From Collinsella sp. (lineage in GTDB: Bacteria; Actinomycetota; Coriobacteriia; Coriobacteriales; Coriobacteriaceae), in contig JAGZQO010000017.1 in assembly GCA_018382125.1 (NCBI GenBank), forward strand, positions 1 through 42,046: a stretch of DNA of 42,046 nt, given 5' to 3'. The position numbers and the translations under genes are program-made. Positions 1 through 8,086 of this stretch are shown piece by piece. The notes under the pieces were generated by a model. It saw only the letters and a program-made list of their open reading frames with translations, was not told the DNA's origin and did not search any database. Position 1 is the stretch's first letter. Each line of letters opens with the position of its first letter.

Positions 1-2
1 CC

Positions 3-710
3 CCCGTTACCGGCGAGGGCGTCGTGGGCTCCGTGCTGCGCGTGTGCGCCCACGAGTACTCCACCGTCAATGTGGCCTGCACGCAGACGCTCGACGACAG
101 CTGGATTGCGCTCGACGACACCGGCCTGTTTTTGGACGAGGGCGCGCGCGTCAACGTGCAGCACACCGTTCTGGGTGCCGGCGCCAGCGCCACCGGCCTT
201 GCCGGCGACCTGCTGGGCGACACCGCTAAGGTCACCATCGATACCGACTACCTGGGCGCCCGCGAGCAGGTGCGCGACTTTAACTACGAGCTGCGCCACC
301 GCGGTCGCAAGACCGAGTGCGAGATCGACGCCAACGGCGTGCTGACCGGCACGTCCAAGAAGGTCTACCGCGGCACCATCGACCTCGTACACGGCTGCAA
401 GGGTGCAACCGGAACCGAGCGCGAGACCGTACTGCTCGCCAACAAGGGCGTCAATAACAAGACCGTTCCCGTCATCCTGTGCGACGAGGACGATGTCGCC
501 GGCAACCACGGCGCCACGATCGGTCACGTCCGCGACGAGCAGTTGTTCTACCTCGCCTGCCGCGGCCTTGATCAAAACGCCGCCGAGGACCTGTTCATCC
601 GCGCCAAGCTGGAGGACGCCGCGCTTTCCGCCGCCGATGAGCGCACCCGCGCCGCCGTCGTCCGCCTGGGCAACAACCTGATCGATAACTTTGAAGAGGA
701 GCTCGCATGA
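3..710 (+). CDS. sufD: SufD, Fe-S cluster assembly protein, C-terminal part (5' end outside window)
   Basis: The reading frame is already open at base 3 and runs to TGA at 708-710, so only the last ~235 residues are visible. They form the repetitive beta-helix pattern of the SufB/SufD family. The run DLVHGCKGATGTERETVLL and the later segment with GNHGATIGHVRDEQLFYL are typical of the SufD C-terminus, including a His in the GxxHGAT context. SufD forms the SufBCD scaffold complex with SufB and the SufC ATPase in the cytoplasm, where new Fe-S clusters are built. The stop codon overlaps the sufS start (ATGA), showing translational coupling. The GTG at 24 is internal and not a likely start. SufC and SufB are expected just upstream but are not visible. 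SufB is the alternative, but it is usually longer and usually lies earlier in the operon. Confidence 0.85.
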   Translation, partial: PVTGEGVVGSVLRVCAHEYSTVNVACTQTLDDSWIALDDTGLFLDEGARVNVQHTVLGAGASATGLAGDLLGDTAKVTIDTDYLGAREQVRDFNYELRHRGRKTECEIDANGVLTGTSKKVYRGTIDLVHGCKGATGTERETVLLANKGVNNKTVPVILCDEDDVAGNHGATIGHVRDEQLFYLACRGLDQNAAEDLFIRAKLEDAALSAADERTRAAVVRLGNNLIDNFEEELA

Positions 711-2032
711 TCGACACCGAGCACGTTAAATGCGATACCTGCACAGCACCCGAGCCCATGGAGCTCGACGCCAGCGACGAGGCTTCGCGCGGCTGGCCTA
801 CCGTGGACATCGAGACCAATCCCTACAAGGCGCAGTTCCCGCTGTTCCAGCAGCACCCCGAGATCGCCTTCCTCGATAGCGCCGCTACCGCACAGCGCCC
901 CGCCTGCGTACTCGACGCTGAGCGCGACTTCTACCAGCGCATGAACGCCAACCCGCTGCGCGGCCTGTACTCGCTGTCCGTCGAGGCCACCGACGCCATC
1001 GCGAAGGTCCGCCAGCAGATCGCTGACGTCATCGGCGCCTCCCAGGCCAACGAGGTCGTCTTCACCCGCAACACGAGCGAATCGCTCAACCTGGTCGCCA
1101 AGAGCTTTGCGCCCACGGTGCTCGAGCCGGGCGACGAGGTCGTCATCACCATCATGGAGCACCACTCCAACCTGATCCCGTGGCAGCAGGTCTGCCGCGA
1201 GACCGGAGCCAAACTCGTCTACCTCTACCCCACCAAGACCGGCCAGCTCACCACCGAGGAAGTTCTTGCCAAGGTTGGTCCCAAGACCAAGATCCTGGCC
1301 GTGGGTCAGGTCTCCAACGTGCTGGGCGTCGAGAACCCGGTCAAGAACCTCGGCAAGCTTGTGCACAAGTACGGCGGTTACCTGGTCGTCGACGGCGCAC
1401 AGTCGCTGCCGCACATGCCGGTTAACGTAGCCGACCTGGGCGCCGACTTCTTTGCCTTTAGTGCGCACAAGGCCATGGGCCCCATGGGCATCGGCGTGCT
1501 GTGGGGCAAGATGGACCTGCTCAACGCCATGCCGCCCATGCTCACCGGCGGCGAGATGATCGATTCGGTCACCGAGCAGGACGCTGTCTGGGCGCCCGTC
1601 CCCGAGAAGTTCGAGGCCGGCACGCAGGACGCCGCTGGCATCTTCGCCACGGGTGCGGCTCTCGATTACCTGGTCAACACCGTGGGCTATGAGAACATCC
1701 AGGCCCGCGAGCAGGCGCTGGTTCACTACCTGATGGGCGAGCTCATGCAGCTCGACTTTGTCCAGATCATCGGCTCCATCTATTGGGACAACCACCACGG
1801 CGTTGTGAGCTTTAACGTCAAGGGTATCCACCCGCACGACGTCGCGAGCATCATGGACATGGACGGCGTCTGCATCCGTGCCGGTCACCACTGCGCGCAG
1901 CCGCTGCTCACCTGGCTGGGCGTCGAAAACCTTGCCTGCTGCCGCGCCAGCGTGGCCTTCTACAACGACAAGGCCGATATCGATAAGTTCATCGCCGGCC
2001 TGCATCACGTTTGGAGCACGTTCAATGGGTAA
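707..2032 (+). CDS. sufS: SufS-type cysteine desulfurase
   Basis: This 441-residue class-V aminotransferase-fold enzyme uses PLP to take sulfur from L-cysteine, giving alanine and a persulfide for Fe-S assembly. The PLP lysine is Lys255 in FSAHKAMGPMG. The catalytic cysteine is Cys396 in the short group-II loop RAGHHCAQPLL, which identifies SufS rather than IscS/NifS. Its start overlaps the sufD stop (ATGA), and its own stop overlaps the sufU start by 8 bp. SufS of the group-II type normally hands sulfur to SufU, which is the next gene here. The conserved core (FPLFQQHPEIAFLDSAATAQ) begins only near residue 44. The first ~43 residues are an extra acidic extension containing a CDTC pair (residues 9-12), which is not part of the usual fold. 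The extension is read in frame from the coupled ATG, so a mis-called start is unlikely. Confidence 0.96.
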   Translation: MIDTEHVKCDTCTAPEPMELDASDEASRGWPTVDIETNPYKAQFPLFQQHPEIAFLDSAATAQRPACVLDAERDFYQRMNANPLRGLYSLSVEATDAIAKVRQQIADVIGASQANEVVFTRNTSESLNLVAKSFAPTVLEPGDEVVITIMEHHSNLIPWQQVCRETGAKLVYLYPTKTGQLTTEEVLAKVGPKTKILAVGQVSNVLGVENPVKNLGKLVHKYGGYLVVDGAQSLPHMPVNVADLGADFFAFSAHKAMGPMGIGVLWGKMDLLNAMPPMLTGGEMIDSVTEQDAVWAPVPEKFEAGTQDAAGIFATGAALDYLVNTVGYENIQAREQALVHYLMGELMQLDFVQIIGSIYWDNHHGVVSFNVKGIHPHDVASIMDMDGVCIRAGHHCAQPLLTWLGVENLACCRASVAFYNDKADIDKFIAGLHHVWSTFNG

Positions 2033-2459
2033 TCTGTACACCTCCACCACGTTTATGGAGCACAACTCGCACCCCGACTACAAGTACGAGATGGATGCCC
2101 CCACGCACGAGCACGACGGCATCAACCCCAGCTGCGGCGACGAGCTCACCTTGCAGCTGCGTGTCGAGAACGATGTGATTGAGGAGGCTTCCTTTACCGG
2201 TCACGGCTGCGCCATCAGCCAGGCCAGCGCCGACATCATGGCCGACCTCATCACCGGCGAGACGGTCGAGGAGGCACGCCGCCTGGCCGGGCTCTTCCTA
2301 GCCATGATCCGTGGCGAGCAGCTTTCCGAGGAGGACTTGGAAGACTTGGACGAAGCTGCCCAGCTCCAGGACATCTCGCACATGCCCGCGCGCGTCAAGT
2401 GCGCCGAACTCGCCTGGCGCACCCTCGACGGCATGCTCGAGGGGCAAGCTAACCAGTAG
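2025..2459 (+). CDS. sufU: SufU-type sulfur acceptor / Fe-S assembly protein
   Basis: The ATG at 2025 lies inside the end of sufS, giving 144 residues, close to the usual SufU length. Zinc-ligand residues are visible in order: Cys37 and Asp39 in NPSCGD, Cys62 in GHGCAISQAS, and Cys126 in RVKCAELAW. SufU resembles the IscU scaffold, but an insertion between the second and third cysteines (here about residues 92-117) marks it as SufU. In Bacillus subtilis SufU is a zinc-dependent sulfurtransferase that accepts the persulfide from SufS, and the overlapping gene order suggests the same role. The in-frame stretch upstream of 2025 belongs to sufS in another frame and is not part of this gene. A terminator follows 32 bp later, closing the operon. 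Confidence 0.95.
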   Translation: MGNLYTSTTFMEHNSHPDYKYEMDAPTHEHDGINPSCGDELTLQLRVENDVIEEASFTGHGCAISQASADIMADLITGETVEEARRLAGLFLAMIRGEQLSEEDLEDLDEAAQLQDISHMPARVKCAELAWRTLDGMLEGQANQ

Positions 2460-2491
2460 TTTATGCCCCGAATCCAAGGTTTTTGATTGCC

Positions 2492-2522
2492 GAGCCGCCC
2501 GATACGGGCGGCTCTGTTTTTA
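2492..2522 (+). terminator. Rho-independent terminator of the suf operon
   Basis: A GAGCCGCCC / GGGCGGCTC stem with a five-base loop is followed by TGTTTTT. It begins 32 bp after the sufU stop. Confidence 0.9.
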
Positions 2523-3120
2523 CCTAATGAGCGCGAACGCACAAAGTCCGCGCGTCCGGCGCCCCGTCTGACATTTGCCACACAGCCAGACGCGAGCACG
2601 GGCGTTTTCCACAGCACCAAAGGCCTGCGGCAGGGCCCCGGGCCCGCCAAGCAATGCGCCAAGCCCCGTTCTGCGAAGCTCCGACTCGCTTCGCGCCTGC
2701 CGCAGACGGGTCCCATAGGGAGCGGCGTGCATTTTTGCGAGTATTCAGCACGCCAAGCTGTGTGTATACGCATCGAAAGCGTTAATCAACGTCTTTAGGC
2801 GCATATATATTGTGTTTTAGAACAAGCATCGCGGTCTGACGGGACGCAGGCACGCGCTTCGGGGGCGCAACGGCGGGAATCAATAGCTTCGGGACCCGTA
2901 TGTTGCAAGATTGCGGCGGTGCCGACAGCAACACGATGCTGAAAACTCCGTTTTTTGCACGGCGCAGACGGGGGTAGGCACGGGCAAACCCGGACCGAGC
3001 CGTTATTTTATGCAAGATGGCGATTTTTCTATGCATATTAAGAAGTGCAGTTACCGTACCAAGCTTTTAGAACAATGGTTGTGGCATATGGGCGACCCCA
3101 GCTGCGGTGCACAGGCAGTC
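2523..3120. other. ~600-bp gap between sufU and the RAYT gene, no gene seen
   Basis: No open frame here has a good ribosome site or a recognisable product. The long frames on both strands look like GC-driven chance frames. The left part (about 2560-2720) is GC-rich. The right part (2760-3060) is AT-richer and holds several ATGCA words, for example TTTTATGCAA near 3007 and TATGCATATTA near 3030. These could be regulator half-sites, but no clear promoter or hairpin with a T-run was found. Confidence 0.5.
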
Positions 3121-3933
3121 CTACGCCACGTTTCGGCCAGTCTGCACCGCCGTTCGTGCACAGGCACGCACGATACGAGAAACGGTACTTTTGCCAATCC
3201 CCGTATATCGCTCAATCTGACGCACCGTAAAACCGGCATCGTGCAATCCAAGAATGACGATATTGCGCTGCGCCGACGGCGCGGCTTTAACCCCGTGGAG
3301 CGGAACCCCGAGGCTCTTCGCCAACTTGTCGGCAAAGGCGTGGTGTTCCCACTCTGTCTCTTTCATATCGCACAGCGCCGGCTCGCTGCCGTCGGGCGTC
3401 GAAAGCGAATAGGCAATAAAGCCCTCGGCAGAACCAAAAAGTTCAAGCACGCAAGAAGGATCAGAAAATCCCCTCGCGGCATCGGCCGCATCACAGTCGT
3501 AAGAGCGTAGATGTTCCGCAAAGCTGCTCCAGGGATAACGCTCAATGAGACCGATGCCCACCTCCTGCGGATCGGCGTGTACGGAGCGAATAGCCTCCAT
3601 CACCTGCCAGTCGGTATCGAGCGAACGCCGGTCAAAACGGTTCTGGAACAGATGGCCTGTGCGCCCCGTGCGTTTATTGAACCGCCGCGCGTACGTCAAA
3701 AGCAACCGGTGCATCGCCGCGCTCATCCTGTCCTCGTAATCTGCAAGCACCAAATGCACGTGAGTGCCCATAAGGCACCAGGCGATAACCGTCACGCCCT
3801 CCTCGCGGCAGCACTCGCGCATCAGCTCCAAAAACTCCCACCGGTCTTCATCGCCCTCAAAGATGAGCTGCTTGCCCGTACCGCGGGCACAGACATGGTA
3901 AAAGCCGGTAACCGTTCTCCAAACGCGCTGCAT
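3121..3933 (-). CDS. REP-associated tyrosine transposase (RAYT), Y1/HUH family
   Basis: This 270-residue protein belongs to the IS200/IS605-like Y1 transposase superfamily. The metal-binding HUH motif is HVH at residues 58-60 (GTHVHLVL). A candidate nucleophile is Tyr81 in LLLTYARRFNKR, followed by the typical GHLFQNRF (93-100). After the Y1 domain comes an extra C-terminal helix-turn-helix (about 233-256, FTVRQIERYTGIGKSTVSRI), as in many stand-alone RAYTs. Such enzymes nick and move single-stranded DNA at short palindromic repeats. The start at 3933 was chosen because AAAGGA lies just upstream; the frame opens further upstream, but that part lacks transposase-like sequence. No IS ends or target duplications were seen, so it is probably a resident single-copy gene. 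It is divergent from the NifU-like gene. Confidence 0.85.
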   Translation of the reverse strand: MQRVWRTVTGFYHVCARGTGKQLIFEGDEDRWEFLELMRECCREEGVTVIAWCLMGTHVHLVLADYEDRMSAAMHRLLLTYARRFNKRTGRTGHLFQNRFDRRSLDTDWQVMEAIRSVHADPQEVGIGLIERYPWSSFAEHLRSYDCDAADAARGFSDPSCVLELFGSAEGFIAYSLSTPDGSEPALCDMKETEWEHHAFADKLAKSLGVPLHGVKAAPSAQRNIVILGLHDAGFTVRQIERYTGIGKSTVSRIVRACARTAVQTGRNVA

Positions 3934-4336
3934 GGCGTTCCTTTCGCCGGGATCTGCTTGCCATCCAATACAGCACGATTGAAGCGTGCCATCAAAACAT
4001 TCACGCAAAACAATACACTCGCGCGGCCAAAGGCAGTAATCAGGCGGCGAACGGCACCGTTGCAACAGGTCAACCCCTGCAACGCTTACAAGAACTGACC
4101 AAAAGCTTGCCCAAGAAGGACCCCCTCTACGGAAGTTCACGACCACAGAACATAGAGTTAAACCGTTTCAATTAAAACTTCCGGACTTCCCGCTACGAAA
4201 ACTGAGCCGTTCGCCGAATATTCCGTGCATTTCGCGGTATTATAGGGGCTGCATGTCATGTCCCTTTCGAAGGGTCGCCCGGCAATCGCCAGCCACGACC
4301 CCCAGACGGGACGCCAACACGATAGAGAGGAGAGGC
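3934..4336. other. Divergent intergenic region between RAYT and the NifU-like operon
   Basis: No credible gene is seen. The sequence becomes AT-richer towards 4140-4245. TATTAT at 4238-4243 could be a -10 element for the operon starting at 4337, but no good -35 hexamer lies at the right distance. A frame extends the downstream gene up to 4253, but the ribosome site (GAGAGGAGAGG) favours the start at 4337. Confidence 0.4.
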
Positions 4337-5071
4337 ATGCAGTACTCACAGGAAGTGGAGAACATGTGCCCCGTTGCCAAGGGTGCATACCACGGCCCCG
4401 CACCCATCCCTGAGGAGGGCAAGTGGGTCCAGGCTAAGGAGATTTCCGACATCTCCGGTCTTACGCACGGTGTGGGTTGGTGCGCACCTCAGCAGGGCGC
4501 CTGCAAGCTCACGCTGAACGTCAAGGACGGCATCATCGAGGAGGCCCTCGTTGAGACCATCGGCTGCTCGGGTATGACCCACTCTGCCGCCATGGCTTCC
4601 GAGATCCTTCCCGGTAAGACCATCCTCGAGGCCCTCAACACCGACCTCGTCTGCGACGCCATCAACGTTGCTATGCGCGAGATCTTCCTGCAGATCGTTT
4701 ACGGCCGCAGCCAGACCGCGTTCTCCGAGGGCGGCCTGCCCGTGGGCGCCTCCCTCGACGACCTCGGCAAGGGCCTTCGCTCTCAGGTCGGCACCATGTT
4801 CGGCACCAAGGCCAAGGGCGCTCGTTACCTCGAGCTCGCTCAGGGCTACGTCACCCGCATGGCTCTCAACGACAAGAACGAGATCATCGCATTCGAGTTC
4901 CTGAACCTCGGCAAGTTCACCGACGCCGTCAAGGCCGGCAAGACCCCCGAGGAGGCCATCGCTGGCGCTATGGGCCACTATGGTCAGTGGGAGAACGCTG
5001 CCAAGTACATCGACCCGCGCACCGACGAGGAGACTCACTCCGTCGCCAGCGTGTTCCCGGTTCACGAGTAG
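4337..5071 (+). CDS. NifU-like iron-sulfur assembly scaffold protein, partner of GGGtGRT protein
   Basis: This 244-residue protein has an N-terminal half resembling the IscU/NifU-N fold. Cysteines at 56 (QQGACKLTL), 77 (ETIGCSGMTHSAAMASEIL) and 106 (DLVCDAINVA) match the spacing of the three scaffold cysteines of IscU, with additional Cys11 and Cys49. The usual Asp next to the first scaffold Cys is not present. The C-terminal ~120 residues are not part of a normal IscU. The start has a strong ribosome site (AGAGGAGAGG). It is followed 18 bp later by the GGGtGRT gene, forming a two-gene operon that ends in a strong terminator. Codon choice is very biased towards preferred codons, suggesting high expression. 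The suf operon nearby already supplies a complete assembly route, so this pair is probably a specialised one. Its exact function is unknown. Confidence 0.75.
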   Translation: MQYSQEVENMCPVAKGAYHGPAPIPEEGKWVQAKEISDISGLTHGVGWCAPQQGACKLTLNVKDGIIEEALVETIGCSGMTHSAAMASEILPGKTILEALNTDLVCDAINVAMREIFLQIVYGRSQTAFSEGGLPVGASLDDLGKGLRSQVGTMFGTKAKGARYLELAQGYVTRMALNDKNEIIAFEFLNLGKFTDAVKAGKTPEEAIAGAMGHYGQWENAAKYIDPRTDEETHSVASVFPVHE

Positions 5072-5089
5072 AAAGGGAGGGAAATAACT

Positions 5090-6094
5090 ATGACTGTTAC
5101 GTTCGAAGGTTACGAGCGCCGCGCTGACAAGATCAACAAGTGCCTCGCCGACAACGGCATCGCCTCCCTCGAGGAAGCTCTGCAGATCTGCACCGACAAG
5201 GGCTTCAACCCGCGTGAGATCGTCAACAACACCCAGTCCATCGCCTTCCAGAACGCCGAGTGGGCCTACACCCTCGGTTGCGCTCTCGCTGTCAAGCGTG
5301 GCGCCAAGTCCGCTTCTGAGGCTGCCGCCATCATCGGCGAGGGCATCCAGGCCTTCACCGTTCCCGGCTCCGTCGCCGAGGACCGCAAGGTCGGTCTGGG
5401 CCACGGCAACCTGGGCGCTATGCTGCTCTCCGACGACACCGAGTGCTTCGCCTTCCTGGCCGGTCACGAGTCCTTCGCTGCCGCTGAGGGCGCTATCGGC
5501 CTGGCTCTGAACGCCAACAAGGCTCGCAAGAAGCCGCTGCGCGTCATCCTCAACGGTCTGGGCAAGGACGCTGCTCAGATCATCGCCCGCATCAACGGCT
5601 TCACCTATGTGAAGACCCAGTTCGACTACTTCACGGGCGAGCTCAAGGTCGTCGAGACCATCCCCTACTCCGATGGTCCCCGCGCCGCCGTCAACTGCTA
5701 CGGCGCCGACGACGTCCGCGAGGGCGTTGCCATCATGTGGCACGAGAACGTGGACATCTCCATCACCGGTAACTCCACCAACCCCACGCGCTTCCAGCAC
5801 CCCGTCGCTGGCACCTACAAGAAGGAGCGCCTCGAGGCTGGCAAGAAGTACTTCTCCGTCGCTTCTGGTGGCGGCACTGGCCGTACCCTGCACCCGGACA
5901 ACATGGGCGCCGGCCCTGCCTCTTACGGCATGACCGACACCATGGGCCGCATGCACTCCGACGCCCAGTTCGCCGGTTCTTCCTCCGTGCCTGCGCACGT
6001 TGACATGATGGGTCTCATCGGCATGGGCAACAACCCCATGGTCGGTGCCACCGTCGCCTGCGCTGTCGCCGTCGAGGAGGCCCTCAAGGCCTAA
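5090..6094 (+). CDS. GGGtGRT family protein (function unknown)
   Basis: This 334-residue protein carries the family's signature motif GGGTGRT at residues 260-266, inside SVASGGGTGRTLHPDNMG. The family is named after this motif and has no established biochemical role. It appears soluble, with no signal peptide or membrane segment. Conserved-looking patches include GHGNLGAMLLSDDTECFAFLAGHESFAAAEGAIGLA in the middle (about 104-139), and Gly-rich, Met-rich runs near the end. Five Cys residues are present (18, 34, 64, 119, 203), plus one at 324. The gene follows the NifU-like gene by 18 bp with its own AAAGGGAGGG ribosome site. Codon usage is strongly optimised, as in the partner. Tight pairing with a scaffold-like protein suggests a role in metal or Fe-S handling, but that is inference. 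Confidence 0.88.
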   Translation: MTVTFEGYERRADKINKCLADNGIASLEEALQICTDKGFNPREIVNNTQSIAFQNAEWAYTLGCALAVKRGAKSASEAAAIIGEGIQAFTVPGSVAEDRKVGLGHGNLGAMLLSDDTECFAFLAGHESFAAAEGAIGLALNANKARKKPLRVILNGLGKDAAQIIARINGFTYVKTQFDYFTGELKVVETIPYSDGPRAAVNCYGADDVREGVAIMWHENVDISITGNSTNPTRFQHPVAGTYKKERLEAGKKYFSVASGGGTGRTLHPDNMGAGPASYGMTDTMGRMHSDAQFAGSSSVPAHVDMMGLIGMGNNPMVGATVACAVAVEEALKA

Positions 6095-6129
6095 TCGCGC
6101 CCGCGCGATGCTCATATAGTTGAGCTTTG

Positions 6130-6164
6130 GAGCCGCTATCCACTCGGATAGCGGCTCTTTTTTA
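6130..6164 (+). terminator. Rho-independent terminator after the GGGtGRT gene
   Basis: A perfect 12-bp stem, GAGCCGCTATCC / GGATAGCGGCTC, with a four-base loop is followed by a run of seven T. Confidence 0.95.
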
Positions 6165-6343
6165 TTTCCGAGGGCAGCTGATGTCGATATATCAGTTCCG
6201 ATGGAATATGAGACGTGACAAGGCATAGCCGCCAAGCGCCCCTGACGTCCACCTGTCATATTTGCCCTTCACCGAATAGGGCCGCCTTTCCGACGCCCAC
6301 GCCATTCACCCATGCGACAATGCGCGAACGAGAAAGGACTCCG

Positions 6344-7870
6344 ATGGAATCAACTGATGTACTGGTAATTGGATCGGGTATTGCAGGTCTTTGCGCCGCC
6401 ATCGAGGCAGCGCGCGCGGGCGTATCCGTTACCGTGGCGAGTGCTGGCAAGACCATGAGCGGATCGAGCTTCTTCCCGGGCACGTGGGGCCTTGGCCTTA
6501 TCGGGCCCGTCGATAAAGACGACGAACAGGACCTCATCGACACCATCCAAGCCGTTGGCGGCGGTGCTGCCGACCCCGAGCTTGTGCAGACGTTTGTCCA
6601 CGGCATTCCCAAGGCAATTAAATGGCTCGAGCAGGATCTGGGTGTTGAGCTCCAGCATCCGCAAAGCGCCGAGAGCGCCCAGCAAAAGCAGTTTATCCCC
6701 TGCTTTGACCACAAGACGCGTATGTGGCGCGGTCTGACCCGCAAGCCCCTTGAGGACTCCCTGACAGCCCAGATCGGGGCACTCGGTATTCGCCTGCTCC
6801 CCCGCCACGAGCTTATCGACCTTACCGAGGCCACGGACGGCCGAATCACCGGGGCTGTGCTCTACGACCGCACCGAGGAGCACCTCGTGCCCATTGCGGC
6901 AAAGGCCACCATTATTGCTGCGGGCGGCACGGGCGGACTGTTTGAGCGCAGCCTAACCTCGACCGACGTAATCAGCTCCTCCCAGGCAATCGCCCAAGCA
7001 CATGGCGCGTCGCTTACCAATATAGAGTTCATGCAGATGATGCCCGGCTTCATTGAGCCCAAGCGCAACCTTGTCTTTAACGAGAAAACCTGGCGCTACG
7101 TCAAGTTCGACCAACCGGTCGATATTGCTAACGAAGAACTGGACGGCCTGCTTGAGCAGCGCTCCGGATACGGCCCCTTCACGTCACGCCTGGATTCACG
7201 TGCTATCGACCTTGCCATCGACCAAGCGGGCGCCGAGGGTTTAACGCTGCATTATGACTTCCCCAGTGAGGACGTCCCCGAGTTTGTGCAGACCTTTGCC
7301 ACATGGCTCCAGAACGAACACGGCATTGCCCCGACCGATGAGATGCGCATAGCAATGTATGCCCACGCCGCAAACGGAGGCATCAAGATCGATAAGACGG
7401 CCCAAACGGGCGTTGAGGGCCTCTACGCTTGCGGCGAGGCGACAGGCGGTATGCACGGCGCCGACCGCATTGGCGGCCTGTCAAGCGCCAACGGCATCGT
7501 CTTTGGGCGCATTGCCGGCGTCTCAGCGGCGCGAGCGGCGCAGGACGCCCCTGAGACGCCCTTGAAGACGGATATCGCCCTCCCCCAACGCGGCCTCGCC
7601 AAGGCAGACACAGTGCATCTGACTCGCGGCCTCAAGCACACGATGAGCACCTACTGCATGATCAACCGCACCGAAGCGGGCCTTTCCGCAGCACTGCAGG
7701 AACTTGAAGGCCTGAAGTCCGAGTCTGCAGCCCTGAGCACGGCACGCGCACACGATAGCGAAATCGCAGCCCTTGCCCGCCTACAATCGCAGCTTCTGCT
7801 GGCAACCGAAATGGTCAAAGCCATGCGCAATCGAACCGAAAGCCTCGGATCGCACTATCGAGCAGACTAA
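6344..7870 (+). CDS. FAD-dependent oxidoreductase (fumarate reductase / L-aspartate oxidase-like flavoprotein)
   Basis: This 508-residue protein opens with a dinucleotide-binding motif, VIGSGIAGLCAAIEAARAG (residues 8-26). The second FAD-contact region is AAGGTGGLF, and the C-terminal FAD segment is GVEGLYACGEATGGMHGADRIGGLSSANGIVFGR. This layout is that of the succinate dehydrogenase / fumarate reductase / NadB flavoprotein family. In NadB the last motif normally reads HGANRLASNSLLE, which differs here, and no nadA or nadC is nearby, so aspartate oxidase is not claimed. No signal peptide is seen, so it is probably cytoplasmic. The start at 6344 has an AGAAAGGA ribosome site; the frame upstream to 6215 lacks family-like sequence. 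It stands alone after a terminator. The electron donor and substrate cannot be read from the sequence. Confidence 0.8.
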   Translation: MESTDVLVIGSGIAGLCAAIEAARAGVSVTVASAGKTMSGSSFFPGTWGLGLIGPVDKDDEQDLIDTIQAVGGGAADPELVQTFVHGIPKAIKWLEQDLGVELQHPQSAESAQQKQFIPCFDHKTRMWRGLTRKPLEDSLTAQIGALGIRLLPRHELIDLTEATDGRITGAVLYDRTEEHLVPIAAKATIIAAGGTGGLFERSLTSTDVISSSQAIAQAHGASLTNIEFMQMMPGFIEPKRNLVFNEKTWRYVKFDQPVDIANEELDGLLEQRSGYGPFTSRLDSRAIDLAIDQAGAEGLTLHYDFPSEDVPEFVQTFATWLQNEHGIAPTDEMRIAMYAHAANGGIKIDKTAQTGVEGLYACGEATGGMHGADRIGGLSSANGIVFGRIAGVSAARAAQDAPETPLKTDIALPQRGLAKADTVHLTRGLKHTMSTYCMINRTEAGLSAALQELEGLKSESAALSTARAHDSEIAALARLQSQLLLATEMVKAMRNRTESLGSHYRAD

Positions 7871-8086
7871 GCTGAGCACCCATCTAGAACGGAACACAAC
7901 TTATCGATATTTATTGAGCCCAACGGCGCACTTTGGCACTATCAAAAATGTGCTAGAAAAGAAACGCCATCATATCCGTGATATAGACCCTTTTATGTCC
8001 TCACGGTCGCGTATCCTCTTTAGGCATGTAGTTACCACATGGTGAAGGCGAATAACGCGTAGCCCACTGACCAGAGAGGAAGAGAT

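Noticed and set aside
2530..3040. Possible small genes between sufU and the RAYT gene
   Set aside because: Several frames of 60-200 codons overlap on both strands, none with a good ribosome site or recognisable sequence.
4346..6259. A 637-codon open frame antisense to the NifU-like/GGGtGRT operon
   Set aside because: It is a product of the strong codon bias of the operon. It spans two genes and the terminator, and has no known domain.
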